Position numbers and translations under genes: made by a program
Origin: SAR202 cluster bacterium
Lineage (GTDB): Bacteria > Chloroflexota > Dehalococcoidia > Lucifugimonadales > Lucifugimonadaceae
NCBI GenBank assembly: GCA_009392285.1
Contig: VFGU01000012.1
Span: 228,045 to 269,253, forward strand
Direction of reading: 5' to 3'
DNA length: 41,209 nt
Shown: piece after piece, positions 16,149 through 24,925 of the stretch
Layout of the letters: the number at the start of each line of letters is the position of its first letter
Numbering within the stretch: the first letter of the stretch is position 1
Notes under the pieces: model-generated
Database searches by the model: none
Told to the model about the DNA's origin: nothing
Seen by the model: the letters and a program-made list of their open reading frames with translations, nothing else

Positions 16149-17158
16149 TGACTAATAGAAGTTACAAATCTTCTGGAGTCGATCTTTCTTTTTCGAATAA
16201 TTTAACAGAAAAGATATTATCTATTATGAGTGATAATAATGAATTTCAGGATCTTGGATTTTTTTCATCTTCCTTAAAGATAGATTCTAATATTAGTGTT
16301 TCTGGAAGCGTTGATGGCGTTGGAACAAAATCAAAAATTTTTAAATATTTTGGTAATTATTCAAATCTTGGGCATGATATAGTGAATCATTGTGTTAATG
16401 ATATTTTACCTTCGGGTGCTAAGCCATTTATGTTTCTTGATTACCTAGCATTTAGTGAGATAGCAGAGGAAAAGGTTTTAGATGTTGTAAGAGGGATATC
16501 TGAAGCTTGCAATAGTTTGGATTGTATTTTGGCTGGAGGAGAAACTGCTCAAATGCCTGATATTTACAAGAAGGGAGATATAGAAGTAGTAGGATTTATA
16601 TTGGGGATAGTAGAGAAAGAAAAGATTCCCAAGATTAATGATATTAAAGAAGGAGATATAGTGGTTGGAATTCCTTCTAATGGTTTACATACAAATGGGT
16701 ATTCTCTTGTTAGAGAAATATTTGATTTTGATAAAAACGAGAGAGAAATGGATATTACTGTTCCTGGTACAAAAAACTCTTTAGGAGAAATGTTAACCAG
16801 GCCTCATAGAAATTACTATCATTCATTGTGGGAATCATTAGATAAGTTTAAATCTATCGCGCATATAACTGGAGGAGGAATTGGAGAAAATGTCAGCAGA
16901 TCTATTCCAGATAATGTAAAAATTGAGATTGATAGTAGGTCATGGGAGACGCCTAAATTATTTAACTATATTAAAGATAGAGGTGGCATTTGCTTAGAAG
17001 AAATGTTTAAAGTATTTAACATGGGCATTGGAATGATTATTATCGTAGAGCCAAGATTCCAAGATATCGCTCTTAGCACTGATAAAGACTCTAAGATTAT
17101 TGGAAAAATACTTAATAGAAGTAATAATGAAGAAAAAGTTGAAATTATAGGAATTTAA
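16148..17158 (+). CDS. purM: Phosphoribosylformylglycinamidine cyclo-ligase (AIR synthetase)
   Basis: 336 residues of normal length. Converts FGAM to aminoimidazole ribotide with ATP. Landmarks are GSVDGVGTKSKIF near the N-terminus, the nucleotide-binding AGGETAQMPDIY, and HITGGGIGENVSR. It begins on the last base of the purF stop and is followed one base later by purH, so purFMH are one translationally coupled unit; purN is absent here. Confidence 0.97.
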   Translation: MTNRSYKSSGVDLSFSNNLTEKILSIMSDNNEFQDLGFFSSSLKIDSNISVSGSVDGVGTKSKIFKYFGNYSNLGHDIVNHCVNDILPSGAKPFMFLDYLAFSEIAEEKVLDVVRGISEACNSLDCILAGGETAQMPDIYKKGDIEVVGFILGIVEKEKIPKINDIKEGDIVVGIPSNGLHTNGYSLVREIFDFDKNEREMDITVPGTKNSLGEMLTRPHRNYYHSLWESLDKFKSIAHITGGGIGENVSRSIPDNVKIEIDSRSWETPKLFNYIKDRGGICLEEMFKVFNMGIGMIIIVEPRFQDIALSTDKDSKIIGKILNRSNNEEKVEIIGI

Positions 17159-17159
17159 A

Positions 17160-18674
17160 TTGAGAGCTCTAGTAAGTGTATATAATAAGCAAGGCGTTGC
17201 AGACTTTCTAAAAAAAATTCAGCATGAAATTGATTTAGAAGTAATTGCTACTGATGGAACTTATTTTCATCTAAATAAAAATGGAGTTAAAGTCATAAAT
17301 TTATCTTCAATCACTAATTTTCCTGAAATCCTTAATGGGAGAGTGAAATCTTTGCATCCAAGCATTTATGGGGGAATATTATTCAATAGAAAAATCAAGG
17401 ATCATCAAGATGAAATTAATGACCTGAATATTAAAGAAATAGATTTAGTTATATGTAATTTGTATCCGTTTAAAGAGATTATTTCAAAGGAAGATTTTAT
17501 TCATGAAGAGGCTATAGAAAATATTGATATTGGAGGAGTTTCAATGATTAGGGCTGCGGCAAAAAACTATTCTGATGTTTTAGTGATTACAGACCCAAGT
17601 GATTATGATTTAGTTTTAAATAAAATCATTGACTCAAGCATATCTGAAAATGAAAGATCTGGTTTTGCAAAAAAGGCCTTTAATTATACTGCAGATTATG
17701 ACTTCCAAATTGCAAAATATTTTGAACCTTCAGAGAAAAATAGTGTTGAATCATTATTAAACTATAAAATCCAATTTAAAGAAGATTTAAGATATGGTGA
17801 AAATCCTCATCAGAAAGGATCAATTTATTCATTTAAGGACAGTAAATTTGGCATAGCCAATTCAAGGCAATTAAACGGAAAAGAAATGTCATATTCTAAC
17901 TATTTAGATGCAGATTCAGCCTTTTTAGTTTCTAATAGTTTTGATAAGAATTGTGTTTCTATTATTAAGCATACTAATCCTTGTGGATTATCTGTGAATG
18001 ATAATCAGTTGCAGGCGTTTAATGATGCAGTAAAAGGTGACCCTATTTCTGCATTTGGAGGTATCATAGGTTTTAATTCAGAGTTAACTTTAGAGGTTGC
18101 TGAATTGATTAGTCAATCATTCTATGAAGTCATAATAGCCCCTAGTTATAATGAGTTAGCTTTAAATAAATTGAAAGAAAAGAAATCTATTAGGATTATT
18201 CAGGCAGAATATCAATCTGAAGCCAAGCCTTTGGTGAGGTCAATTTCAGGAGGAATTTTAATTCAGAGTAGTAACTTGATTGATAATTATGAATTTAAGT
18301 ATGTAACAAAAAAACAACCATCAAAAACACAAATCGAAGATATGATTTTTTCATGGAAATTAGCATCATTTATTAAATCTAATGCTATTGTTTTAGCAAA
18401 AAATAATACACTTATTGGCATGGGAGCTGGGCAACCTAATAGGTTAATGAGTGTAAAAATTGCAGGAGAAGTAGCGGGAGAAGAAAGTGAGGGCTCTGTA
18501 TTAGCATCTGATGCATTTTTTCCATTTCCTGATGCTGTAGAGATGGCTGTTGATTTAGGAGTTAACTGTATAGTTCAGCCAGGAGGTTCAATAAATGATG
18601 ACAAAGTGATTGATGTAGCAAATAATAATGATATCTCTATGGTTTTTACTGAGCAGAGGAGATTCCTGCATTAG
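17160..18674 (+). CDS. purH: Bifunctional AICAR transformylase / IMP cyclohydrolase
   Basis: 504 residues with both domains: IMP cyclohydrolase (about 1-190, with LNGRVKSLHPSIYGGIL) and AICAR formyltransferase, whose catalytic Lys-His pair is K270-H271 in IIKHTNPCGLS. RYGENPHQ links them as usual. It performs the last two steps to IMP. The start is TTG at 17160, one base after purM, with a short AGGA upstream; the next residues match the conserved PurH beginning (RALVSVYNKQG). Confidence 0.97.
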   Translation: MRALVSVYNKQGVADFLKKIQHEIDLEVIATDGTYFHLNKNGVKVINLSSITNFPEILNGRVKSLHPSIYGGILFNRKIKDHQDEINDLNIKEIDLVICNLYPFKEIISKEDFIHEEAIENIDIGGVSMIRAAAKNYSDVLVITDPSDYDLVLNKIIDSSISENERSGFAKKAFNYTADYDFQIAKYFEPSEKNSVESLLNYKIQFKEDLRYGENPHQKGSIYSFKDSKFGIANSRQLNGKEMSYSNYLDADSAFLVSNSFDKNCVSIIKHTNPCGLSVNDNQLQAFNDAVKGDPISAFGGIIGFNSELTLEVAELISQSFYEVIIAPSYNELALNKLKEKKSIRIIQAEYQSEAKPLVRSISGGILIQSSNLIDNYEFKYVTKKQPSKTQIEDMIFSWKLASFIKSNAIVLAKNNTLIGMGAGQPNRLMSVKIAGEVAGEESEGSVLASDAFFPFPDAVEMAVDLGVNCIVQPGGSINDDKVIDVANNNDISMVFTEQRRFLH

Positions 18675-18677
18675 ATT

Positions 18678-19388
18678 ATGGACAGATCTATAGACTTAGT
18701 TTTACCGGTTTACAATGAATCAAAATCACTTTTGAGTAGTTTTGAAAAACTTTATAATTTTATGGAACTTCATGTTTCTAGAGATTGGATAATTACAATC
18801 GCAGAAAATGGATCTTCAGATAATACTTTAGATATTGCGAAAACCATACAAAGAAAATATAAAAAATCTAGGGTAATTTCGAATGAAAATCCTGGTAAAG
18901 GACTGGCTTTAAAAAATGCATGGCTAACTAGTAATGCTGAAATATTTGCTTATATGGATCTTGATCTTTCCACGGATATAGAAATAATACCTAGGTTCTT
19001 AGATGAGATTGATAATGGGTATGATTTTGTAATAGGATCTAGGCTTATTAAAGGTTCGAAAGTTATAGGAAGAAGTTTAAAGCGAGAAATAATATCTAGG
19101 AGTTATAGTAAAATTTTTAGATTTTTTTTATCAGTAAATTTTTATGATGCTCAATGTGGATTTAAATTTGCAAAAAAAGAGGCAGTATTGAAAATTTTAG
19201 ATAATTGCAAAGATGAGGGCTGGTTTTTTGATACTGAAATACTTTACAAAGCTGAGAAAAATAATTTATCTATATGCGAACTCCCTGTAACATGGATAGA
19301 TGATCCTGATTCTAAAGTTAATATAGTTTCTACGATTATTAAAGATTTAATTGGTTTAGTAAGATTGAGATTAGAAAAGAATGGATGA
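18678..19388 (+). CDS. Family 2 glycosyltransferase, dolichyl/polyprenyl-phosphate sugar transferase-like
   Basis: 236 residues with a GT-A fold: LPVYNES (9-15) at the start of the nucleotide-sugar site, NGSSDNT, NPGKGLALKNA (71-81), and a DxD motif D94-L-D96 that binds metal. The QCGFK and WFFDTEIL segments are like dolichol-phosphate glucosyl/mannosyltransferases (ALG5/DPM1). No membrane helix is present, so it would act at the cytoplasmic face on a polyprenyl-phosphate or similar acceptor. Substrate unknown. It starts three bases after purH and overlaps the next gene by eight bases. Confidence 0.87.
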   Translation: MDRSIDLVLPVYNESKSLLSSFEKLYNFMELHVSRDWIITIAENGSSDNTLDIAKTIQRKYKKSRVISNENPGKGLALKNAWLTSNAEIFAYMDLDLSTDIEIIPRFLDEIDNGYDFVIGSRLIKGSKVIGRSLKREIISRSYSKIFRFFLSVNFYDAQCGFKFAKKEAVLKILDNCKDEGWFFDTEILYKAEKNNLSICELPVTWIDDPDSKVNIVSTIIKDLIGLVRLRLEKNG

Positions 19389-20460
19389 AAAATTTGACAT
19401 AATTCAGAAGGTACTTCTTGGTGATACCTCGGAGGCTAGCCTTTATAGGACTTCACAAATTTTAAGAACCCAAGGTATAAACCCTAAGGTCACAGTAGAG
19501 TTTATTTCTAGAGAAGAAGGTGTGTTTTGCGGGATTGGAGAAGTATCTCAACTACTTTCTAGGAACCTGCCTGAAGCATTTAGAGATGATGTTTGGGCAC
19601 TTAATGATGGGGATATGTTTAAAAAAAATGAGGTATTGTTAAGAATAAGTTGTACATATGCAATTATTTCTCAGTTCATTACAGCTATAAATGGTTTTAT
19701 AGCTGCTTCTTCAGGATGGGCCACTGCATCTAAAGAATGTGTTGATGCATCTGAAGGTATACCTATAGTCAATTTTGGTGCATCCCAGGTTCATCCTAAT
19801 GCAGTAGGTGCTATGGACTACTCTTCAATTCAGGGAGGCGCAAAAGGTTGCTCTTCTTTGATAGGAGGCACTCTAGCGGATCTTACTCCTGTAGGTAGCA
19901 TGGATGAAAGTTTAGTTTTATTATCCGGAGATGTTGTCGAAGCAGCCGATTCGTTGGTTACTAATTTAGATCCAGAATTACCTAAGGTAGTAAGTATAGG
20001 CATAATTGGAGATGAAGCTGAAGAAGCCAAAAAAATAGTTGAAAATTTTCCTTCAATAAGAGGATTAAAAATAGAAACTCCCCATGAAAGGGGAGGCGCG
20101 AATGGACTCATAATAAAAGAAGTTAGAGAAAGATTGGATCAATTAGGTTTCTCTAATACTCAACTTTCAATTTCAGGGGATTTAGACCCTAAATCAATAT
20201 CACGGATAGTAGAAATAGAAAAAGAATGGCAAAGTGATATTTCTAAAATAATGACTCCAGAATCTGAAGATAACCAAGTATCTTCAAATCTAAATCGAAG
20301 GATTGTTCAGGTTATTGGAATAGAAAGGTACATTGCTTCCCACAAACCAATCAATGTTGCTTCTCATATAAAAACTATTGATGGTAATCCCGTTGCAAAA
20401 AGAGGGCAGATTCCTGGATTGACTCCTACATCAAGGCTATCAAAAGTTATTTTTGAGTAA
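19381..20460 (+). CDS. Nicotinate phosphoribosyltransferase-like protein with altered active site
   Basis: 359 residues, about the size of archaeal-type nicotinate phosphoribosyltransferases. The barrel motifs VNFGASQVHPNAV (130-142) and QGGAKGCSSLIGGTL (151-165) align with the FGxRxxHP and GGxDGxSN motifs of that family. However, the GTMxH motif appears as GSMDES (172-177), with E176 where classical enzymes have the histidine involved in ATP-coupled phosphorylation, and the R of the FG motif is S. It may use phosphoribosyl transfer uncoupled from ATP, or another base. With nadE in the same window a Preiss-Handler NAD role is plausible. Its last 14 bases overlap the end of convergent tilS. 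Confidence 0.75.
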   Translation: MDEKFDIIQKVLLGDTSEASLYRTSQILRTQGINPKVTVEFISREEGVFCGIGEVSQLLSRNLPEAFRDDVWALNDGDMFKKNEVLLRISCTYAIISQFITAINGFIAASSGWATASKECVDASEGIPIVNFGASQVHPNAVGAMDYSSIQGGAKGCSSLIGGTLADLTPVGSMDESLVLLSGDVVEAADSLVTNLDPELPKVVSIGIIGDEAEEAKKIVENFPSIRGLKIETPHERGGANGLIIKEVRERLDQLGFSNTQLSISGDLDPKSISRIVEIEKEWQSDISKIMTPESEDNQVSSNLNRRIVQVIGIERYIASHKPINVASHIKTIDGNPVAKRGQIPGLTPTSRLSKVIFE

Positions 20461-21463
20461 GTTTTTTTATTGTAATTCTTGATCTTGATGCAACTAACTT
20501 AATTGGTCCAGGTAAATCAAGACTATAATTATTGTTCCCAGAGTATGATTTTTCGATTATATAATTTAAATGTTTATTCTCTAGAAAAGTATCATCAGAC
20601 AATTTTTCAGAATTAATTTTGAGGATAAGTTTTTTATCAAATTCTGGCAGTTCATTAAATAATGTTCTTGAGAATGAAATTTCATTTTTTTCATTACTTG
20701 GTTCTAATCTTTCAAATTCAGAAATAATCCTTCCTTTTTCACTGTCATTTATTTGATTTATTATTTTTGTAATTCTATTTATTGAATCTAAGAAATTTGG
20801 ATTCATTTTTTCAAATTCTGGAATTATATTATTCCTCACTCTATTTCTAGAATAGATATTTGAATTATTAGTATGATCATAGTTTGGGTAAACATCATTT
20901 TTATAACAAAATTTTATCAGTATATGCTTCGGAATCTGGATTAATGGCCTAAAAATCTTTAATCCATTTAATTCTACAAATTCTTTTATGCCTTCCATTC
21001 CTTGCAAACCTGATCCTCTAGCAATTTTCATTAAAAAAGTCTCCACATGGTCATTAAGATGGTGGGCTGTGAAAATTCCATTCGAATTAGTATTAACTGC
21101 TATCTTAAAAAATTCTTTATATCTAGATTCTCTAAAATAATTTTCAATATTTGTAGATTTTAATTTTTCTTTTGAATAAGGCCTTGCAATTGTGGTCAAA
21201 GGGATATCTATTTCATTACAAAGATTTTTTATAAATAACTCATCTCTATCTGACTTTTCTTCCCTTAATTTATGATTTATATGTACAGCTTCTATATCAA
21301 GATTAGTTTTTTTTGAAATTGATTTTAATATTAATAATAATGCTGTTGAATCATATCCTCCTGATACCGCCACTAGCATCTTCTTGTCGAAAACTTTAAA
21401 ATCATTTAATTTTTGTTCAACAAAATCAACTATATCTGATTTATGAGAGAAATTATCTTGCAT
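20447..21463 (-). CDS. tilS: tRNA(Ile)-lysidine synthetase
   Basis: 338 residues. The PP-loop ATP motif is VAVSGGYDST (31-40); HINHKLR and FTAHHLNDHVETFLMKIARG, followed by GLQGMEGI, are TilS landmarks. It attaches lysine to C34 of the CAU-anticodon tRNA so that it reads AUA, an important codon in an AT-rich genome. The protein is short, lacking part of the C-terminal domains of the E. coli enzyme, like minimal TilS from other bacteria. Six bases separate it from the CorC-type gene upstream; its end overlaps the convergent phosphoribosyltransferase gene. Confidence 0.94.
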   Translation of the reverse strand: MQDNFSHKSDIVDFVEQKLNDFKVFDKKMLVAVSGGYDSTALLLILKSISKKTNLDIEAVHINHKLREEKSDRDELFIKNLCNEIDIPLTTIARPYSKEKLKSTNIENYFRESRYKEFFKIAVNTNSNGIFTAHHLNDHVETFLMKIARGSGLQGMEGIKEFVELNGLKIFRPLIQIPKHILIKFCYKNDVYPNYDHTNNSNIYSRNRVRNNIIPEFEKMNPNFLDSINRITKIINQINDSEKGRIISEFERLEPSNEKNEISFSRTLFNELPEFDKKLILKINSEKLSDDTFLENKHLNYIIEKSYSGNNNYSLDLPGPIKLVASRSRITIKKLTQK

Positions 21464-21469
21464 TATTAT

Positions 21470-22732
21470 TTAATTATCTGGCCTTTTTCTAACTCTAACT
21501 TTAGAAATCCGCGATCCCTGTTTTTCTGAAATAGTTATTCTTAAATTATCATAACTAGTTTTATCTCCAATTTCTGGTATTTTTTGGTAGTTTTCTATAA
21601 CGAATCCGGCTATGGTCTCATAATCCCCTTCGGGTATATTTAAGGATAATTGGTCGTTGGCTTCATCAATCGTCATTGCTCCATCTATTTCGTATGTATT
21701 AGCCCCTAACGTTATAAATTTTTCTTTTGGCCTTATCCCTTCTTCTCCAGTTGATCCCACAATTTGTTCTATTAAAGTTGTTAAAGTTATTAACCCAGAA
21801 ATTCCTCCAAATTCATCCACAATTAGACTTATTTTATTTCCGGTTTTCCTCATTAATGTAAATAAATCATCAAGCCGCTTAGATTCTGGTACGAATAATG
21901 GAGTTCTCATTATTGAATTAACTATCTCTCTTTCATTCATTTTTTCTGATGCAAGAGACGTCATTACATCCTTAGTGGATAATATTCCAATCACATCGTC
22001 ATAATCATCATCATATATAGGAAATCTTGAGTGGGGATGATCTTTATATTTATTAAGAAAATCTTTGAAGGAAGTCTCATAATGTATCCATTGGATATCA
22101 TTTCTTGGAGTCATAATTTCTTTTGCTTCTGTTTCTCCAAATCTAAAAACATTTTCTAGCATTTCTCCTTGGTCTAGTTTTACTGTTCCTTCTTCCTCTC
22201 CTACATCTATAAGCATTCTAAGTTCGCCTGATGTTACTAATGGATCTGATTGATCATCCTTAGATTTAAAAAGTGCATTTAGTGATTTTGGGATTAAAGC
22301 AAATATGAATACTAAAGGACGAGTAATTTTCATCAAAGAATTGACCATATCAGATGTCATTAGTGCCCATTTCTCTGGCTTAATTGTGGATAAAGCCTTC
22401 GGGGTTAATTCTCCTATCACTACAATTACAATAGTTGTGACTATTGATGCAATAATTACAGCAGTAACAGAATTTTCTCCTATTAATTTAATCGTAAGGC
22501 TTGTTCCGACAGTCGCTACAGTAATATTTAATAGATTCCCAATAAATAAAATTGTTGCAAAAAAATCTTCAAAGTTTTCTTGTATTTTTAGTATTACTTT
22601 AGCTCTTCTGCTGCCTTCTTGAGATAAATGCTTTATCCTAATTTTATTTACAGCAATTATGCTAGCTTCAGACGCACTAATTAATGCGCTTAAAAGCAAT
22701 AAGATTAAAATTATTATTATCGAATTATACAA
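21470..22732 (-). CDS. CNNM/CorC (HlyC) family membrane protein with CBS domains
   Basis: 420 residues: an N-terminal CNNM (DUF21) membrane domain with about four hydrophobic segments (2-20, 58-78, 88-108, 128-150), a CBS pair (about 205-320, with EIMTPRNDI and DEFGGISGLIT), and a C-terminal CorC_HlyC domain (about 335-415, with GDYETIAGFVI). Members take part in Mg2+/Co2+ handling; the name hemolysin is historical. The start appears to be TTG at 22732, 52 bases after the recA stop, with no clear Shine-Dalgarno. It probably belongs to the recA-tilS transcript. Confidence 0.88.
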   Translation of the reverse strand: MYNSIIIILILLLLSALISASEASIIAVNKIRIKHLSQEGSRRAKVILKIQENFEDFFATILFIGNLLNITVATVGTSLTIKLIGENSVTAVIIASIVTTIVIVVIGELTPKALSTIKPEKWALMTSDMVNSLMKITRPLVFIFALIPKSLNALFKSKDDQSDPLVTSGELRMLIDVGEEEGTVKLDQGEMLENVFRFGETEAKEIMTPRNDIQWIHYETSFKDFLNKYKDHPHSRFPIYDDDYDDVIGILSTKDVMTSLASEKMNEREIVNSIMRTPLFVPESKRLDDLFTLMRKTGNKISLIVDEFGGISGLITLTTLIEQIVGSTGEEGIRPKEKFITLGANTYEIDGAMTIDEANDQLSLNIPEGDYETIAGFVIENYQKIPEIGDKTSYDNLRITISEKQGSRISKVRVRKRPDN

Positions 22733-22784
22733 ATTAATATTTTAGATTAGAGGTGATTGTATGATGAAGATCAATTAAAGTAAA

Positions 22785-23789
22785 TCAATTTTCTATAAGA
22801 GATTTTCTAATTTTTTCATCAATTTCATCAGTTAAAGTTTTTTCCTCTTTTAGGAATTTGCGGGCGCTTTCTCTGCCTTGCCCAAGCCTTTCATCTCCGT
22901 AAGAAAAAAAAGATCCACTTTTTGTTATTATTTCTTGTTCAACTCCCAAATCAATAATTGAACTTTCCCTGCTTATTCCTTCAGAGAATATGATATCCAT
23001 TTCTGCTTTTTTAAAAGGAGGTGCCATCTTATTTTTTACAATTCTTGCCCTTACTTTGTTTCCGACTATATCAGTCCCATTTTTTATTGGTTCTACTCTT
23101 CTAAGATCTATTCTTACTGAACTATAAAATTTTAAGGCTCTTCCCCCTGGAGTTGTTTCGGGGTTTCCGAATACTACTCCCACCTTTTCTCTTAATTGAT
23201 TTATAAAAATCGCTGTACTGTTAGTTTTTCTTATGGTTCCAGTAAGTTTTCTTAGTGCTTGTGACATCAATCTTGCTTGCAATCCTATCTGTAACTCTCC
23301 CATTTGACCTTCTATTTCAGCTGTTGGAACTAATGCAGCCACGCTATCTACAACAACCAAATCTACATTTCCACTCTTAACAAGATATTCAGTTATTTCT
23401 AATGCTTGCTCTGCCGAATCTGGCTGTGATACCAATAATTTATCTAAATCTATACCTATTTTTTGCGAGTATGATGGATCTATTGCATGTTCTACGTCTA
23501 TATATGCTGCAGTTCCACCCAATTTTTGAGTCTGAGCAACTGCTGATAAAGCTAAAGTTGTTTTTCCTGCTGATTCAGCTCCAAATATTTCGATTATTCT
23601 ACCTCTAGGCAATCCACCTATACCTAGGGCAAGATCTAAAACTATCGAGCCGGTAGGTATTACGCCTTCTTCATAACTAGACCCTGAATCATTCATTAAC
23701 ATGATTGATCCTTTGCCAAATGTTTTTTCAAGTCCAGCCAGAGTTTCTTCTATAGATGATTTAGAGTTTTTTGTTTCTTTTTTTGACAT
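22785..23789 (-). CDS. recA: Recombinase RecA
   Basis: 334 residues, full length. Walker A is GAESAGKTT (usual form GPESSGKTT), Walker B lies in [12 protein letters not shown], and the L2-loop region [10 protein letters not shown] plus the [19 protein letters not shown] segment are typical. It polymerises on single-stranded DNA for strand exchange and promotes LexA self-cleavage. The small changes YIDVEHAID (usual FIDAEHALD) and the Ala in Walker A are mild divergences. The 80-base upstream gap holds a tandem repeat and a palindrome that may control it. Confidence 0.98.
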   Translation of the reverse strand: MSKKETKNSKSSIEETLAGLEKTFGKGSIMLMNDSGSSYEEGVIPTGSIVLDLALGIGGLPRGRIIEIFGAESAGKTTLALSAVAQTQKLGGTAAYIDVEHAIDPSYSQKIGIDLDKLLVSQPDSAEQALEITEYLVKSGNVDLVVVDSVAALVPTAEIEGQMGELQIGLQARLMSQALRKLTGTIRKTNSTAIFINQLREKVGVVFGNPETTPGGRALKFYSSVRIDLRRVEPIKNGTDIVGNKVRARIVKNKMAPPFKKAEMDIIFSEGISRESSIIDLGVEQEIITKSGSFFSYGDERLGQGRESARKFLKEEKTLTDEIDEKIRKSLIEN

Positions 23790-23793
23790 ATAT

Positions 23794-23827
23794 ATTTCTT
23801 ATTTAAATTTATTTCTTATTTAAATTT
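23794..23827. repeat. Perfect 17-base tandem repeat in the recA leader
   Basis: ATTTCTTATTTAAATTT occurs twice in direct succession (23794-23810 and 23811-23827), just upstream of the recA start at 23789. It lies in the predicted leader or promoter and could be slippage or a duplicated regulatory site. Confidence 0.9.
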
Positions 23828-23829
23828 AG

Positions 23830-23844
23830 AATACTACAAGTATT
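23830..23844. promoter_or_regulatory. Candidate recA operator, palindrome AATACT-ACA-AGTATT
   Basis: A 15-base inverted repeat with perfect 6-base arms and a 3-base centre lies 41-55 bases upstream of the recA start codon. The size and place suit a LexA-type SOS operator, though it does not match the Gram-positive (GAAC-N4-GTTC) or E. coli (CTG-N10-CAG) forms. Assignment is inference. Confidence 0.4.
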
Positions 23845-23869
23845 AGGATTTTTTTATGCCCTAATGACA

Positions 23870-24925
23870 CTAATTTCGCAAAGGTCTTGAACCTAAGTTA
23901 ATATCTATACTTACGTTTTCATTATCCCTAATCACAGTCAATTTAATTTCTTCTCCGGGATTAGAATTTTCAGTAAGGAAATTTACCAATCCGCTAAAGG
24001 TATAAACTTTAGATGTACTTAATTCATTTGAAATACTTGTTATAATGTCCCCTTCTTTTAGTCCTGAATTAATTGCGGGTCCATTTTTTACCACATCTGT
24101 TACATATATCCCTTGTATTTCAAATGGTATATTCAATTCCTTTTTTAATTCTATAATTAGGTCTGTCCCACTAATTCCCAAATAGGGATGTTCATAGTAT
24201 TTTTTAGAAATTAATGAAGGGATTACCTTTTTGGCAGTATTTATTGGTATTGCAAATCCGATTCCAGAACTACTTCCACTTCTACTGACTATTTGTGCAT
24301 TTACTCCTACAACTTCACCTTCTTGATTAAATAAAGGTCCGCCTGAATTGCCTGGATTTATAGATGCATCATGCTGTATTACTGAACCTATCTGAAAATT
24401 AGTTTCTAGGTCCGATCTTGCCCTGCCGATAGCACTAATTATTCCTTTAGTGAGTGTAAAGTTTTCACCATAAGGATTGCCTATTGCTAGGGCAGTTTGC
24501 CCAACCTCTACTAACGCGCTATTTCCAATTTTTAATGGGTTGATATTGTAATTTTTGGGGTAATCAACTTCTAAAATAGCCAGATCAGAATATATATCAT
24601 GAGCAATTAATTTTGCTTCCATTTCGTCCCCATTAGAAAAACTAACTATAATATCTCCTAGTATATTTCCAGATTCTCTAACGACATGTGAATTTGTAGC
24701 AATTCTTCCTGCCTTATCCCAAACAAATCCTGACCCTGTACTTGGCCCCATTGGAGTTTTTGCTCTAATGGCTACTACTCCCGAAACTGCATTTTCATAA
24801 AAATCAGTTAATAAATAATCACTATATGTAGCATCCTGACTTATAGCACTCTCAGTGATATTAGAATCATTAGAGCATGAGGCAATTAAAATAAATATAA
24901 TTAAGTTGATTATTATTTTCTTCAT
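23870..24925 (-). CDS. HtrA/DegP-type serine protease, lipoprotein with one PDZ domain
   Basis: 351 residues. A short signal with lipobox LIASC predicts lipidation at C17, so the protease should sit on the outer face of the membrane. The trypsin-like triad is H80 (TNSHVV), D114 (YSDLAILEV) and S194 (NPGNSGGPL). A single PDZ domain occupies about 250-345. HtrA enzymes remove misfolded envelope proteins. Most bacterial homologues have an N-terminal membrane helix or a cleaved signal; a lipoprotein anchor is less usual. It overlaps nadE by four bases and precedes recA by 80. Confidence 0.93.
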   Translation of the reverse strand: MKKIIINLIIFILIASCSNDSNITESAISQDATYSDYLLTDFYENAVSGVVAIRAKTPMGPSTGSGFVWDKAGRIATNSHVVRESGNILGDIIVSFSNGDEMEAKLIAHDIYSDLAILEVDYPKNYNINPLKIGNSALVEVGQTALAIGNPYGENFTLTKGIISAIGRARSDLETNFQIGSVIQHDASINPGNSGGPLFNQEGEVVGVNAQIVSRSGSSSGIGFAIPINTAKKVIPSLISKKYYEHPYLGISGTDLIIELKKELNIPFEIQGIYVTDVVKNGPAINSGLKEGDIITSISNELSTSKVYTFSGLVNFLTENSNPGEEIKLTVIRDNENVSIDINLGSRPLRN

